NCBI GenBank assembly: GCA_014621425.1
Contig: JAANBB010000022.1
Coordinates: 62,001-126,000 of the forward strand
Length of the DNA: 64,000 nt
Source of the DNA: Cylindrodendrum hubeiense
Lineage: Eukaryota > Ascomycota > Sordariomycetes > Hypocreales > Nectriaceae
Reading direction: 5' to 3'
A program made the translations under genes and the position numbers. Shown here in pieces: positions 1-10,276 of the stretch. The stretch's first letter is position 1; each line of letters begins with the position of its first letter. Under the pieces are notes generated by a model. The model had not been told where the DNA came from, did no database searches, and saw only the letters and a list, made by a program, of their open reading frames with translations.

Positions 1-1
1 G

Positions 2-403
2 GTGTCACTTCACCCCGACATCGACCATTCCAAATTCCGAGTATACTCTGGGTTTGGTCAGCAGCTGGGTCCCATCGTCGTATTCAACGCGGGTGGTGTC
101 ATTGACGGCTTGGCTGCCATCTACCCCAAGACTGTGTCTCATCTCTTTTCGCTAGCAGCTAAAAGACCACTTGATGAGCCAACACTAGAGGAGGTTCGCA
201 GGCTGCAGTGGAAAGTGTCCGCAGCTGAGGAGTTTATTGTCAACAACGGCATTCTCGGCATCCGAGAAGGCATCTACAAAGAGCTAGGCTTTGGCCATTT
301 ATCGGGCGGGCGACTCCCCTTGAGGGGGGCTTTGGCTGTTGGGAAGTTCGAAGAATGGAGTGGTATTCTCGGACATATGAGAGAAGAGGAGAAAAAGTTG
401 TAG
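2..403 (+). CDS. DapA-family (dihydrodipicolinate synthase-like) aldolase, C-terminal part
   Basis: The reading frame enters from outside the window and ends with TAG at 401-403, leaving 133 C-terminal residues. The segment FNAGGVIDGLAAIYPK and the tail FIVNNGILGIREGIYKELGF resemble the C-terminal helices of the DHDPS/NAL family, TIM-barrel lyases that join or split pyruvate and an aldehyde through a lysine Schiff base; fungal members include 4-hydroxy-2-oxoglutarate aldolase-like proteins. The Schiff-base lysine and the Tyr motif would lie upstream and cannot be seen, so the substrate is undetermined. The codon at position 2 is internal, not the start. Confidence 0.75.
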   Translation: MSLHPDIDHSKFRVYSGFGQQLGPIVVFNAGGVIDGLAAIYPKTVSHLFSLAAKRPLDEPTLEEVRRLQWKVSAAEEFIVNNGILGIREGIYKELGFGHLSGGRLPLRGALAVGKFEEWSGILGHMREEEKKL

Positions 404-888
404 ATTATACAGTCAACATCTCTGCATCAGTATTCGAGAAATCTTGCCATAGATATTAGTAAACAGATGCTTAACAACCAACCTTTACCAAAGAACTGCC
501 ACCTTAATTGAAGCGGCCCATCACAGCATCTAAATGATTATTTTAAAGTATTTAAGGCCATTTCCATGTGTAACATCTCAGGATGCAATCTAAAGTGGCA
601 ATTGTTTCTCGTGTTTTTGATAACCTATTATGGTCCTCTATCTTTCGGTATATCAATAATAATTCCGTTTTAAGATTAGCTCCGACTCGGAGATTTTGGC
701 ACAATTTAAGAGTCATCACACATCACATGAGTCAAGGTGCAAGTTCGTTGAGGGCTATTCATTTGACATTAAGAGACCTGGTTTGACCTCGATATTACTT
801 TCTCGTCAAACCCAAGATTATGACAGGCCTCAACTACTCCCGCGCAAGCCTAGTCCAAAGTGTTCATAGCTGGATAAGTTAGGCTTAA
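404..888. other. Intergenic, A+T-rich, no gene seen
   Basis: This is the shared 3' side of the aldolase and the convergent MFS gene. It holds only short frames, such as a 67-codon one at 583-786 with no recognisable domain. I see nothing else in it. Confidence 0.6.
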
Positions 889-2467
889 CTAGTACACATA
901 GAAGTTGGTCTCTCCATCATTTCGGTCCCTCATCTGCTTATTCTTCCGTGACAGAGCGATGCGCAAAATCCAGGCACAAACGATGACGCCACCTGAAAAT
1001 CCCACACTCGCCATCATGGGGGTCAAGTATCGAGGCGCATCGGATGAAGGCCATAGGTATGGAGTGTAGATGCTGGCCGCGTTGCCAAAGGTGTTGGCCA
1101 TGGCGATTGCAACTGCCTTCTTCTCATCCGTCTGGCCGAGCACACTTGCAGTCCAGCCGATAATGATGTTGTTCACGCCATAGGAGGCACCGACGAAAAG
1201 CATGATGCCGACGAACCGAGCAGGGATATTCAGGGTTGCGGCAGAAAGAACGAAGCCAGCAATGGCAACGAGCTTGCTGACTGTCGTGTGCCAGGTACGC
1301 TCATTGTGGCGCCCAGACGACCAGGCCACGGCAATGGAGACGATGCCGGAGAAGATGTAGGGCGGACAGGTGAGGACCAAAGTGATAGTCTTGCTGTAGC
1401 CAAGAGTCTCGATGACAGTCGGGAGGAAGTTCTTGAATCCATTGGCAGAAAGGTGCATGTTATCCATGAGACAGAAGACCCAGGTGCGCCAATCAACCAC
1501 AGCCTCGCGAAGACCAGTCCAGACGCTCGTGCCCTCACGTCGGCCGGTTGTATCGATGCAAATGCGGTTGTGGGCGAGCTGTCTCTCTTTGGGAGTAAGC
1601 CACTGAGTCTTTAGCGGACTGTCGGGCAGTGTGAAGAAGGCAACAATAGACACAAGGATGGATACTGCGCCCTGAATGATAAAGAGCCTGCGAGTGGAAT
1701 ATTAGCACTGGAATATAACTTGTGATGCTGTCATCTTACCATCGCCACCCGGCCAGGCCCATTTTGCCGTCAAGTCCAGCGAAAACACCAGCCGCGATGA
1801 GGCCGGAGAAAGAGCTCGCGAGAATGTTGCCGGTGTAGAAAATGGACATGCGGGTTGCAATCTCCTTGCGGGTGTAGAACATGGAGATCATGTACAACGC
1901 GCCGGGGTAGAATGGCGCCTCGGTGATTCCAAGCAGGAAGCGGCAGACGAGCATGCTCTCGTAGCTCGAGGCCTTGTAGGTGAGAAGCGACAAGATAGAC
2001 CAGGCCAGGCAGAAGCCGGCCATGTACCACGAGGGCCGCACGCGGTTGAGAATCATGTTGGAGGGGATCTGGCCGCAGAGGTATCCGACAAAGAGGATTG
2101 ACACGCAGGTTTGGTACTCGGTGCCCTTGAGGCCGAGGTCCTCTTCCATGGAATTGATTCTGGCGCTGATCATGGCATTGCGGTCGAGGAAGTTGAAGAA
2201 GTACATGACCCAGAGAATGGGCTAAGATTGTCAGTCAAGGCCACGCGACGGACGGTGAGCAAATCTTACCAGCATGTAACGGTCGAGCTTCTTGACCAGA
2301 GCAATCTCCTTGGGGTCGGTCTTTGCGTGAGCGCCGAACTCGTCGACCTTTTCGATCTTGGGCATCTTCTCGAACTGCTCATCGTCGTTGGGCATCTCGA
2401 CGTGCGAGATGTCGCGGGTCTTGTCGTCGTTGGAGGGGATGGTGGTCAATGGCTGCTGGGTCGCCAT
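889..2467 (-). CDS. MFS permease, anion:cation symporter (ACS/Dal5-TNA1-like) family
   Basis: Three exons (2467-2270, 2221-1740, 1687-889) join in frame to 492 residues, the usual length of fungal ACS permeases for allantoate, nicotinate, pantothenate or similar organic anions. The introns are 48 and 52 nt with GTAAGA donors. Exon 1 ends in KLDRYML and exon 2 begins PILWVMYFFNFLDRNAM, the diagnostic start of transmembrane segment 1 in this family. Later landmarks are the loop GYLCGQIPSN, CRFLLGITEAPFYPG and a long central loop containing LTPKERQLA. The protein should sit in the plasma membrane with 12 spans. A TATA-like TTATAAAA lies about 100 bp upstream. The substrate cannot be read from sequence. 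The neighbouring Zn2Cys6 regulator on the same strand is a plausible controller (inference). Confidence 0.9.
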
Positions 2468-3078
2468 GGTGGGCGATGTGTGTCTCGGAGGCGGCGAGGC
2501 TTGGGCGGTTCAGAGCGAGGATGAAGAATCAAAGCCCATGTCGATGAAATAAAACCCGCCTGCAACGTTTTATAACCCAGCCATGGCGGTTGCGACGGTT
2601 TGGAGGTCCTCAGATCACGTCCCCGTGTATCCTGTGGCCCGTGTCACCAGGAGCCTCTGGCTTGGCCTCCTTTTCCGTGGAGCCTTTGCGGGGAAGCGGG
2701 GAAGGCCGAGTCTGGGGAAGTGGACCATGGCGAGGGTGACGATGGAGGCGCCGGTGGCTGGGCGTCTCACCAATGCGGAGACGCGTGCGGGTGGTATTGG
2801 GGACATTCCACCAATACGCGGACGGCGAGAGTGTCATTTTCGGGTCGGAAAAGCACGGTTGGAGATCTCGCCAAGCGTCTGCTTTTCCGACGGCCTGTTA
2901 GCCGACGCCCGCCAAGGAGTCTAGGCATGGTTCGTAAAGCGTTGAGTAGCTTGATGCGGCACAGCAAGCTGAGCAGGGGCTAGTGGGAAAGGGGGAAGGG
3001 GGAAGGGAAAAGTAGGCGGTGGCGTGTTGTTGAATTGGTGTTATATCATCAACTGCGAGTTCAGCATCACGGGTACGC
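2468..3078. promoter_or_regulatory. Promoter of MFS permease and 3' side of Zn2Cys6 gene
   Basis: This 611-bp gap holds the permease promoter. Near 2986-3010 there is a G/A-rich run of near-direct GGGAAGG repeats. The overlapping short frames at 2583-2983 show no domain and look like chance frames. Confidence 0.5.
2568..2575 (-). promoter_or_regulatory. TATA-like box of the MFS permease
   Basis: TTATAAAA on the minus strand lies about 100 bp before the ATG at 2467, a normal fungal spacing. Confidence 0.5.
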
Positions 3079-4416
3079 TCAGTAAACCACCTTGACCATC
3101 CCATTGTCCCCTGCCGTTCTTGCAGCCCAGCTCTCAACTCGTTCAAGCCCATACATGGCGGCCAGTTGATGTCTGGCAAACTCGTCCACTGCTGCTGCTC
3201 GAGCGCTCGTGAACAAGCGGCCGCATTCCAAGCTCAGTGAAAACATGGGGTCTTGGTTCCGCACCGCCTGGGCCCAGCTCACGGCCGACTCTGCAGCCCA
3301 TATACCGCTTCCCATGGTGAACTTTGCGCCGCCTTTGCATTCGCACCATCCTTGCTTCTGAGTGAGGTACACGCCCACCGTCATTGTGCCCAGTATCCAG
3401 GTCCTCCGGATGCTTTCTGCCAGCACCCACGCCCTCCACAGCCGCGGAGCTGGGTCCCCGTCAAAGACGGCATCCGCTACGGCGTCAATTTGGGCATTGC
3501 CTCCCGTTGAACTATCGGATAGATCTGGATCTTGACTGGCCGATTCCCATAGTTGCTGAACCCAGGTCTGAAATACGGGGACGTTCCTCTCTGCCTGGGA
3601 GCGAGCCGTGATGGAGGGGGAGTTAAGTAAGAGAGTGAGGTAGATAAAGAGTGCTTGCGTACGGGCTAGGTGTTGACGGGTGTCGAGGACGGGCGACGCT
3701 TCACATGCATCCTGGGAACTGACGAGGGACGCCGCATTGGCTTCCACGATTTGATAGACCAGAGTGTCGTTTCGAGGCCCCTTTGTGTCGTGGACGGCTA
3801 TAGAGGCGTAGGCATCTCTCATAGACCTGGGCAGTCCACTATCGGCGTAGAGTTGGCGATGAATGAAGGGGTTCTGGCCCTCGGTCACCCACTGGGTCAG
3901 CCAGGATTCGAGGGTCCGCCAGTAGCTGTTGAAGACGGCGGAAGAAAAGGAAGGGGTCGTGGTAGGGCAGTGTGAGATGGCCCAGGAGCCTGGATGGCAA
4001 AACCACGAGCTGGTCAGGGGACCTGGATTGTTCGCGAGCTCTCCCGCGTCAAAAGAGACGAGTTTGCGCGAGGCATCGGCATCTAGATATTCAAGCTGCG
4101 GTTGCAATGGCAGCAGGTCGTTCCAGTCCACGACGGGTCCAGCCCAATGCTGCAAGTCAAACACATCGTCAGACACTCCGCTGTCGAGAGCTGCCACCTC
4201 TTGGGCGTCCTGCGTGCCATCACAGGGACCACCGGGTGATTCATTAAGCACATGTCCCTGGATCCCCTGGAGATGATGCTTCCTCCGTCTCGTCGGCGGG
4301 TACCGGCATTCAGTATCTTTCTCATCGCAGCGCCCGCACACCGGCTGCGCCCTATCGCAGCGTCGCTTGCCATTCGTACACGCGCAGCACGCCTTGGACT
4401 TCTTGGTGGACCCCAT
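3079..4416 (-). CDS. Zn2Cys6 fungal-type transcription factor
   Basis: A single-exon gene of 445 residues. The N-terminal binuclear zinc cluster has cysteines at about 10/11, 13, 20, 27, 30 and 37 (spacing C-x2-C-x6-C-x6-C-x2-C-x6-C) followed by a basic linker PTRRRKHH, so it should bind DNA in the nucleus. The C-terminal part (HPGSWAISHCP; QKQGWCECKGG; ECGRLFTSARAAAVDEFARHQL) resembles regulators often found beside metabolic or transport gene sets. It lies between the MFS permease (same strand) and a divergently transcribed SDR, with 531 bp between the two start codons, so it may control both (inference). No break is seen. Confidence 0.9.
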   Translation of the reverse strand: MGSTKKSKACCACTNGKRRCDRAQPVCGRCDEKDTECRYPPTRRRKHHLQGIQGHVLNESPGGPCDGTQDAQEVAALDSGVSDDVFDLQHWAGPVVDWNDLLPLQPQLEYLDADASRKLVSFDAGELANNPGPLTSSWFCHPGSWAISHCPTTTPSFSSAVFNSYWRTLESWLTQWVTEGQNPFIHRQLYADSGLPRSMRDAYASIAVHDTKGPRNDTLVYQIVEANAASLVSSQDACEASPVLDTRQHLARTQALFIYLTLLLNSPSITARSQAERNVPVFQTWVQQLWESASQDPDLSDSSTGGNAQIDAVADAVFDGDPAPRLWRAWVLAESIRRTWILGTMTVGVYLTQKQGWCECKGGAKFTMGSGIWAAESAVSWAQAVRNQDPMFSLSLECGRLFTSARAAAVDEFARHQLAAMYGLERVESWAARTAGDNGMVKVVY

Positions 4417-4947
4417 TGCGGACGACGTGCGGGAAGTTGATTGCGGGTCGAGAGATGACGACAGGAAGCCAGAGACAGCGTGCGAAGCGTTAGTAATCTG
4501 AAAGCATGGGCGTAATTAATAATGCGGAAGCGCAGCGGGAATCGTGCCGGTTTCGGGCGGGTTCCTTGCGGAAAGTTGGCGGGTTTTGTCGCAGCCCCAC
4601 AAGTCGCAGCGTCAACTATTCCAGTTTTGGCTGTGGCATCTCGAGTGAAACCCGCAACAGGCTCGCAACTTGGTACTTTCACGACGACACAGACAGTTCG
4701 GATTTCTTGAGACGCCATCAATCCACTTGCGGCTATTCACAAGCGGCGGGGATTTTGCGCAATTCGAATATGGCGGCATTACTTCAAACGACTTACCAAA
4801 ACTCGTCGTTGATGCTGTACGAGATGAAGGTATATAAGAATGATCCATCGGGTCCAGAGCAGCATCTACCCAACAATCCAGAACAACTATTCAGCAATAC
4901 AATTCATCCCACTCTTCATTCTTTGATATAATCTCCCCACAGCCATC
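4417..4947. promoter_or_regulatory. Divergent promoter between Zn2Cys6 regulator and SDR
   Basis: A 531-bp shared upstream region. TATATAAG at 4831-4838 lies about 110 bp before the SDR ATG, followed by a C/A-rich leader with CAACAATCC- and CATCC-type steps typical of fungal transcription starts. There is no equally clear TATA on the minus side. Confidence 0.6.
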
Positions 4948-5952
4948 ATGACGTCTCTCGGCCACGCTTTCACGACCGTCCTCCACAACAAGTCGTATCC
5001 CGCCATCTCGACATCGAGACCCGAGCTCTCGCAGGCCGGCAGGTCGGTGCTGGTCGGCGGCGGTTCCACAGGAATCGGCCTGAGCATTGCCAAGTCATTT
5101 GCAGCGGCCGGGGCCGCGCGCGTCATTATCATTGGGCGTCGCCAAGATGTCCTCGACTCTACCGTCACGCAAGCCCAGGCCGAGTACCCCGGCACCAAGT
5201 TTCTCGGCTACGCGACCGACGTGGCCAAGGAAGCTTCTATTGAGCAGCTGTGGTTGAGCCTGAAGAAGGACAGGATCCTCGTCGATGTCCTGGTTTTGAG
5301 CGCCGCCAAATTATCGCCCGAGCATACAATCCTCAGCCTCGGCACCAAGACCGTGTGGGACGAGTTCGTCGTCAACGTCAAGGCTCCACTAGATATGACC
5401 GAGAGGTTCTATAAGCAGGAGGGAAGAGATACATCTCGAAAGCTCGTAGGTCTCACCCTTTAGTTTTCTAACGAAAAGTTGCTAATTGGCCTAGTCTGTG
5501 TTGCTTCTGTCCTCGGGGGCTGCCCACGATTATGCTGCCGCCGGCCTGTGGCCAAACTACATGGCAACGAAGAACTCCGCAACGATGCTGATCCAGCAGA
5601 TCGCCAGGAACACGAAGCCGACAGACATGCAAGTTGTGTCGTACCACCCCGGTGTGCACCACACCGAGCTTCTCAAGGGAGCTGCGGGCGACACTGGCGC
5701 CGACACCGAGCTGCCCTGGGACTTTGACGACAGTGAGTACGACGATCGTAAATGCAGAATGGATATACTGACAGCTACGCAGTTCGCCTTCCGGGTGACT
5801 TTGCAGTGTGGGCTGCTTCAGACGAGGCCGCATTCCTCCATGGCCGATTCGTGTGGGCGCTCTGGGACGTCGACGAGTTGAAGAGTGGGCCTATCCGGGA
5901 GAAGATTGACCGAGAAGACTCGTTCCTGAGGGTTGGAATCCATGGACTTTGA
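4948..5952 (+). CDS. Short-chain dehydrogenase/reductase (SDR)
   Basis: Three exons (4948-5445, 5495-5732, 5783-5952) give 301 residues in frame; the introns are 49 and 50 nt. The cofactor fold shows GGGSTGIG (about residue 37) with IIIGRR after the second strand, which suggests NADP. The active site is the serine in SSGAAHDYAAAG followed by YMATK (Tyr-x3-Lys). VNVKAPLDMTERFYKQEG fits the helix after the fourth strand, and VVSYHPGVHHTELL replaces the common N/S-P-G motif. It is probably a cytosolic oxidoreductase of a small carbonyl or alcohol. It faces the Zn2Cys6 gene across a shared promoter. Confidence 0.9.
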
Positions 5953-6125
5953 GATCATCTTTGCTTTAGAATTACTTTGTATATTCATTGAGTATGCTTT
6001 AGATAGAGACATTATTAGATACCGCAGACCGTTACTCATCTAAACTAAACTCCCGCACGTCTAAAGGTACCATCTAAGAGAACTCCACGCTTTAACTTAT
6101 TTCATTAAACGGCCACGGCCGCGAC

Positions 6126-8090
6126 TTAAGGGTGTCCGGTACGGCTCTTGGTAGGCCACGACACAACAGTAGGCGGCGCAATAGCCAGCGACTGGCTTCC
6201 GTCCTGCGAGTGAAGCGCGCCGTACTTGACCGGGCGCTTGCCGACCTGGCTGGCAAGCTCGGTGGCGTCGGCGTTGGAATCTGCACCCGCCGTTATAGGG
6301 GCCTGGAACGCGGCGGCGATCTCGAGCGGGCTCATGGACACGCGGCGGCCCAGCAGCCAGAAGCCGTAGAACAGCCAGACGACGGCGATGACGCCCACGA
6401 CGAGGATGGCCAGCGTGCCGGCGAGGTACTCCGTATGCAGCGTGTACTTGGTGGTGGTGCGCAGCTGCGTTCCCTCGACGGACTGCTCAGACGAGGCGTC
6501 CGAGAAGGCGAGCGCGGCGCGGAACGTAATCTCGCGGATGGCGTCTAGGATGTAGGGCGTTGGGTCGGTCCACGTCATGTTGCTCGTGCCCAGCGCGTCG
6601 TCGGTCGAGTTCATGTACGTGTACCCCATGGGCCCGGAGCCCTGGAGCGCCAGCGTTCCCGACTGGTACAGCTCGACATCGCTACCGTAGATGCCGTCGG
6701 CCGCATAGGCGATGCCGCCCAAGAGAGACGGCCACTTGCCCAGCCCGGCAGCCTCTCTGGCCGGGTACAGTAGCTCGATGGTGCGGTTGACCATGGCGTC
6801 CACAGACGAGGTCAGGCCGCCCAGCGTCAGGGTCCCGTTGATGACGGTGAAGGGATACTTGACTTTGGCGCTGTGCAGCGTGCAGTTGGTGTTGATCAGG
6901 GTGCCCTTCTCCGCAGCCGCGGCCTTGTACGTGGTGTTGACACTGATGACGCCGGCTTCGCTTACACCGTTGGTGTTGACGGTAATGGACCCAATGCTTG
7001 CCGTATCGCCGGGGTCCAGCTTCAGGTCGTAATCCGTGCTGCCGCGGGTGCAGCCGACGTCGAAGCCTGCGGCGATGAGCGTGCCGGAGCAGGTCCCCGT
7101 GCAGCCCGCGAGGTCGATCTTGATGGCGGTGCGGCTGGTGAAGTCCTGCACGACCTGCGAGAAGTTGGACGTCAGCGAGTTGACGGACTGGGCGCGCGTC
7201 ATGTAGTAGGCCGTCGACTGGCTGAGCTGGTCCTCGGACAGCGGCGCTGTGAAGGTCTTGAACTCCGTCTCGGTGACGCTGGTGAAGCTGGACGCTCGCT
7301 GCAGCAGCGGGCCGTCGACGAGCAGCAGCACGAGGAGCATTGACACGAAGGTAATCTTGCTGAGATGGCGGATGCCCAGAAGCGACTGGAACGCGCTGGC
7401 TCCGTGTTCCCAGTAGCGGTGGCTGTCGTTGAGGTTGCCGCCCTTCAGCATCTTCACCCACCAAGTGAGCGTCACGCCCTCGCCGTACGCCATGGTGAGT
7501 CCCGCGTTTCCCATGGCAATCAGCACGGCGAGCACCACGGCCACCTGGATGGGATGCTCCTCGCTCGGCCAGGAGTCGGTGGCCACGCCGTTGGCCGAGA
7601 ACAGGACGCCGACGATGGCCACGGCGCACCCCAGCGTTAACACCAGGGCGAGGAGGCCGACCCAGGGGATGCTCTTGAGGGTTCCCGGCCGCCATTTAAA
7701 CGCTACGCGGTGAGCCGATCTATCGGTGTCGACAATCAGGTTCCTCTGCGACTGCACCGCCGACGGCGGCTGCTTGGGGCTGTCGTAGGGCATGTGTTGT
7801 TGATGGCCCGAGGGTGCATACTGGACGGTGCTGGAGTGGCCAAAGTGCTGCTGTTGGTCATATCCGGGGGCTCCATGGTGTAGTGTTTGTGATTGATGAG
7901 CTGTGCTTGTGTAGCTGGTGTCGATGAACGGCTGGTTGACTGGGTTGTGGTGAGCCGGCTGGTGGTTGTGGGGATCCGCGCGGTGGTCGACCGGCTGGCT
8001 GGGAGCCCAATGGCCGCGGGGTGTGTTCTGCTCCTCCTCGTAGTACACGGGCAGATCAGGGCTGAACGGTCCAGAGAGAGCGGCCGCCAT
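6126..8090 (-). CDS. Large fungal membrane protein, function unknown
   Basis: One uninterrupted frame of 654 residues. The first ~130 residues are rich in His, Gln and Pro and should be disordered in the cytosol. Hydrophobic segments lie at about 142-164, 181-202, 246-262 and 555-580. Between the third and fourth is a roughly 290-residue region with many N-glycosylation sequons (NFS, NTT, NCT, NGT, NRT, NMT), consistent with an extracellular or lumenal domain. The layout (three N-terminal spans, a large outside domain, one C-terminal span) recalls ascomycete DUF3176-like proteins, but I cannot confirm the family. The start MAAALSGPF is the first ATG of the frame. Its 3' end converges on the SDR with 173 bp between stops. 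Confidence 0.7.
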   Translation of the reverse strand: MAAALSGPFSPDLPVYYEEEQNTPRGHWAPSQPVDHRADPHNHQPAHHNPVNQPFIDTSYTSTAHQSQTLHHGAPGYDQQQHFGHSSTVQYAPSGHQQHMPYDSPKQPPSAVQSQRNLIVDTDRSAHRVAFKWRPGTLKSIPWVGLLALVLTLGCAVAIVGVLFSANGVATDSWPSEEHPIQVAVVLAVLIAMGNAGLTMAYGEGVTLTWWVKMLKGGNLNDSHRYWEHGASAFQSLLGIRHLSKITFVSMLLVLLLVDGPLLQRASSFTSVTETEFKTFTAPLSEDQLSQSTAYYMTRAQSVNSLTSNFSQVVQDFTSRTAIKIDLAGCTGTCSGTLIAAGFDVGCTRGSTDYDLKLDPGDTASIGSITVNTNGVSEAGVISVNTTYKAAAAEKGTLINTNCTLHSAKVKYPFTVINGTLTLGGLTSSVDAMVNRTIELLYPAREAAGLGKWPSLLGGIAYAADGIYGSDVELYQSGTLALQGSGPMGYTYMNSTDDALGTSNMTWTDPTPYILDAIREITFRAALAFSDASSEQSVEGTQLRTTTKYTLHTEYLAGTLAILVVGVIAVVWLFYGFWLLGRRVSMSPLEIAAAFQAPITAGADSNADATELASQVGKRPVKYGALHSQDGSQSLAIAPPTVVSWPTKSRTGHP

Positions 8091-10276
8091 GGCGAAGTTA
8101 AAGATCTGACTGACGTCTTGGCAGCGCGAGTAGAGAATGTGGCTGCGGCAATGTCACACTCAGCGAGACTCAGAACGACGCATCGTCGTACTTTTCTACT
8201 CGCGCCTTGTCGATCAGCCTTATTGCCATAATCGCCTTGGCCTCGAGCACAGCTCTCCACTGTCCTCCATTTTCCCTCTTAGCTTCGTCGCAAGGCAAAA
8301 CTGTCGGCAAGGATCCGCATCCGCCTCCTCGTTTGGGTATGCTGCCCGATATATTTCCCCACTTGAGGCTATCCACCCTCTGCAAGGCGTATTGTATTGG
8401 GCCTGACACTTGGTCCGCGCCCTTTCTTTTGCCTTGTTTCTCCGATTGCCTAACGTCTGCTCCTCGGGCTGTTTCTGCCTTCGCTGAAAAATGAGGTGTC
8501 GGAGCGTGGGAAGTCGGGGCGATTAAGATGATGCCCTGGGGGGCACGGATCGCGACTGGCGGGTCCTCTCATTTATCTGTAACGCACGGCAGAACGCTCG
8601 GAGATCAAATCGGATCGGGACGTTCTAGAACCAATTGGAGAAGTGATCCGAGACCCGATGCCCATACCGCAAAATCTTTGGTCCGGTTTCGCTGCCTCAC
8701 TGCCGGGGTCGATTGGTATTTGGCATGGATGCACTCTGATCAACAGAGACTCGTCAAAAGTCCACCAGGTGCTGCTCAGTGTCGGGGCTCAGAGACCCCG
8801 GTCGTGATTAGTGGGATCAACAGCAGGATCCGCTTGCAACTTTATGGGTATGATTGTTCAATTCAATCGATGAGGCAATCACTGGTCTTTGAATGCCCCT
8901 AAACTCGCCATGCTAGCTGACGTTGAATTCACCAATACGCGCATCCAGCAGGGCAAATCGAGGGTTGGGAAATCAGTCCAAGGCTGGCTTAAGGCAAAGC
9001 CCCAATGCACACCAGTTCACTGCCAATATTAATGAGTATCGAGTACTACGTATTGCACCTGAATTGCAGTTACTAGATTCGGGGTGAGCATCTCAAGTCC
9101 CCTAGCAGTGCTAAAATTGCAGTGCACGCAGTATTCACCCCGGCAAAACCGCCTTAATCCAAATTTAGGTCAGTTCCCTTTCCCACGCTCGAGAACATCA
9201 GATCTAGGGTAGGGCACATAGAAGCTGGCAATCGCTAGTGTTTGAGTGCCCCTGAACTTGCCATGCTAGGGCTCCACGGATTCCCGCTCAAGAGGCTGAC
9301 GTTGAACTCACCAATAACGCGCATTGAGCAGGACTAATCGAGGGTTGGGAAATCAGTTCAAGACTGGCTCAAGGCAAAGTCCCAATACACACCAGTCCAC
9401 TGCCAATATTAATGAATATCGAGTACTGGGTATCGCATCTGAATTTCTACTAGTAACAGGATTTCGTGAGGCATCTCAGGTCCCCGTGCGGTGCTAAAAT
9501 TGCAGTGCATATGCACCCCGCCTGCGAGAACTCAACTGCGAAAATACACCTCCTGTGAAAGACGGAAAAAAGCTAGATAAGAAAAAGAAAGCATGAGAGC
9601 AGAGAAAAATAGTAGTTGCTTTGCATCTTAATAAAGAAGATCAAAACCTAATACAGCAGCTGCTCCGAATTTGGTCGGGTTGTCTTTCCACGCGTGAGGA
9701 CATCAGGTCTAGGGTAAGGTACATGGAAGCTGACAAATGATGCGGCATCGCGCGTTGGGGTCGTTGGGGCAGAAATTACTGCGATGGCCCGCTAAAATAT
9801 AAGGAACAAAATCCAATGAGAAAGAGCGTTTGGAAATAGCACAATGAAATCGTGATAAATGGAAACCGGGACGGGGAATACGTAACAATGAATTAGGGCT
9901 CACCATCGCTAGTAGGCAGCTTTTTATCTCATACTACCCTTGTCTGTACTGTCCACCACTCAAAGCTTTGTAATATCTGCCCCAACTACTCCAAAACCCC
10001 AATTGGGGTCGCATTCACATTACATCATCTCGTACGTCTAGGAAAACTAGCCTGTATTCGCCAATTGCCATGTAGGCGGGTCCTATTACAGCAGAAGGAT
10101 TAGGTGGAAAAAAGAGATAAATAAGACCGTAAACCTCGCTCTCTTCGGTTCTCTCCATCAACACCTCATTCCTCTACCCCCAACATTCAAGACGACGGAC
10201 CTTCTTACACAGTCCAAAGCCTCTTATCCAGTTCATCGATCCTATTCTAAAACTTAACCTTCACACTTCCATTCAA
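8091..10276. other. 2.2-kb intergenic region carrying a diverged tandem repeat
   Basis: No gene is recognised. The left part is the upstream region of the membrane protein. The middle (about 8874-9740) holds the diverged tandem repeat listed separately. The right part is the promoter of the MDR gene, with an A-rich GATAAATAAG near 10116-10125 and a C/T-rich leader at about 10138-10200. Confidence 0.6.
8874..9740. repeat. Diverged tandem duplication, copies differ mainly by transitions
   Basis: Copy 1 starts near 8888 (TTTGAATGCCCCT) and copy 2 at 9241 (TTTGAGTGCCCCT). Both run through ATCGAGGGTTGGGAAATCAG, CACTGCCAATATTAATGA and GCTAAAATTGCAGTGCA. A 3' section with CATCAGATCTAGGGTAGGG at about 9190-9225 recurs near 9690-9730. 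Copy 2 carries two extra insertions, about 26 bp near 9270-9295 and about 140 bp near 9525-9667. Most of the mismatches I compared are C/T or G/A, as expected after RIP. It could be a decayed non-coding transposable-element fragment. Confidence 0.7.

Noticed and set aside
583..786. 67-codon frame near the left end
   Set aside because: Short, in A+T-rich DNA downstream of a gene, no similarity or splice signals.
6682..7695. 337-codon minus frame inside the large membrane protein gene
   Set aside because: Arg/His/Gly-rich shadow of the 654-residue gene in another frame; no domain.
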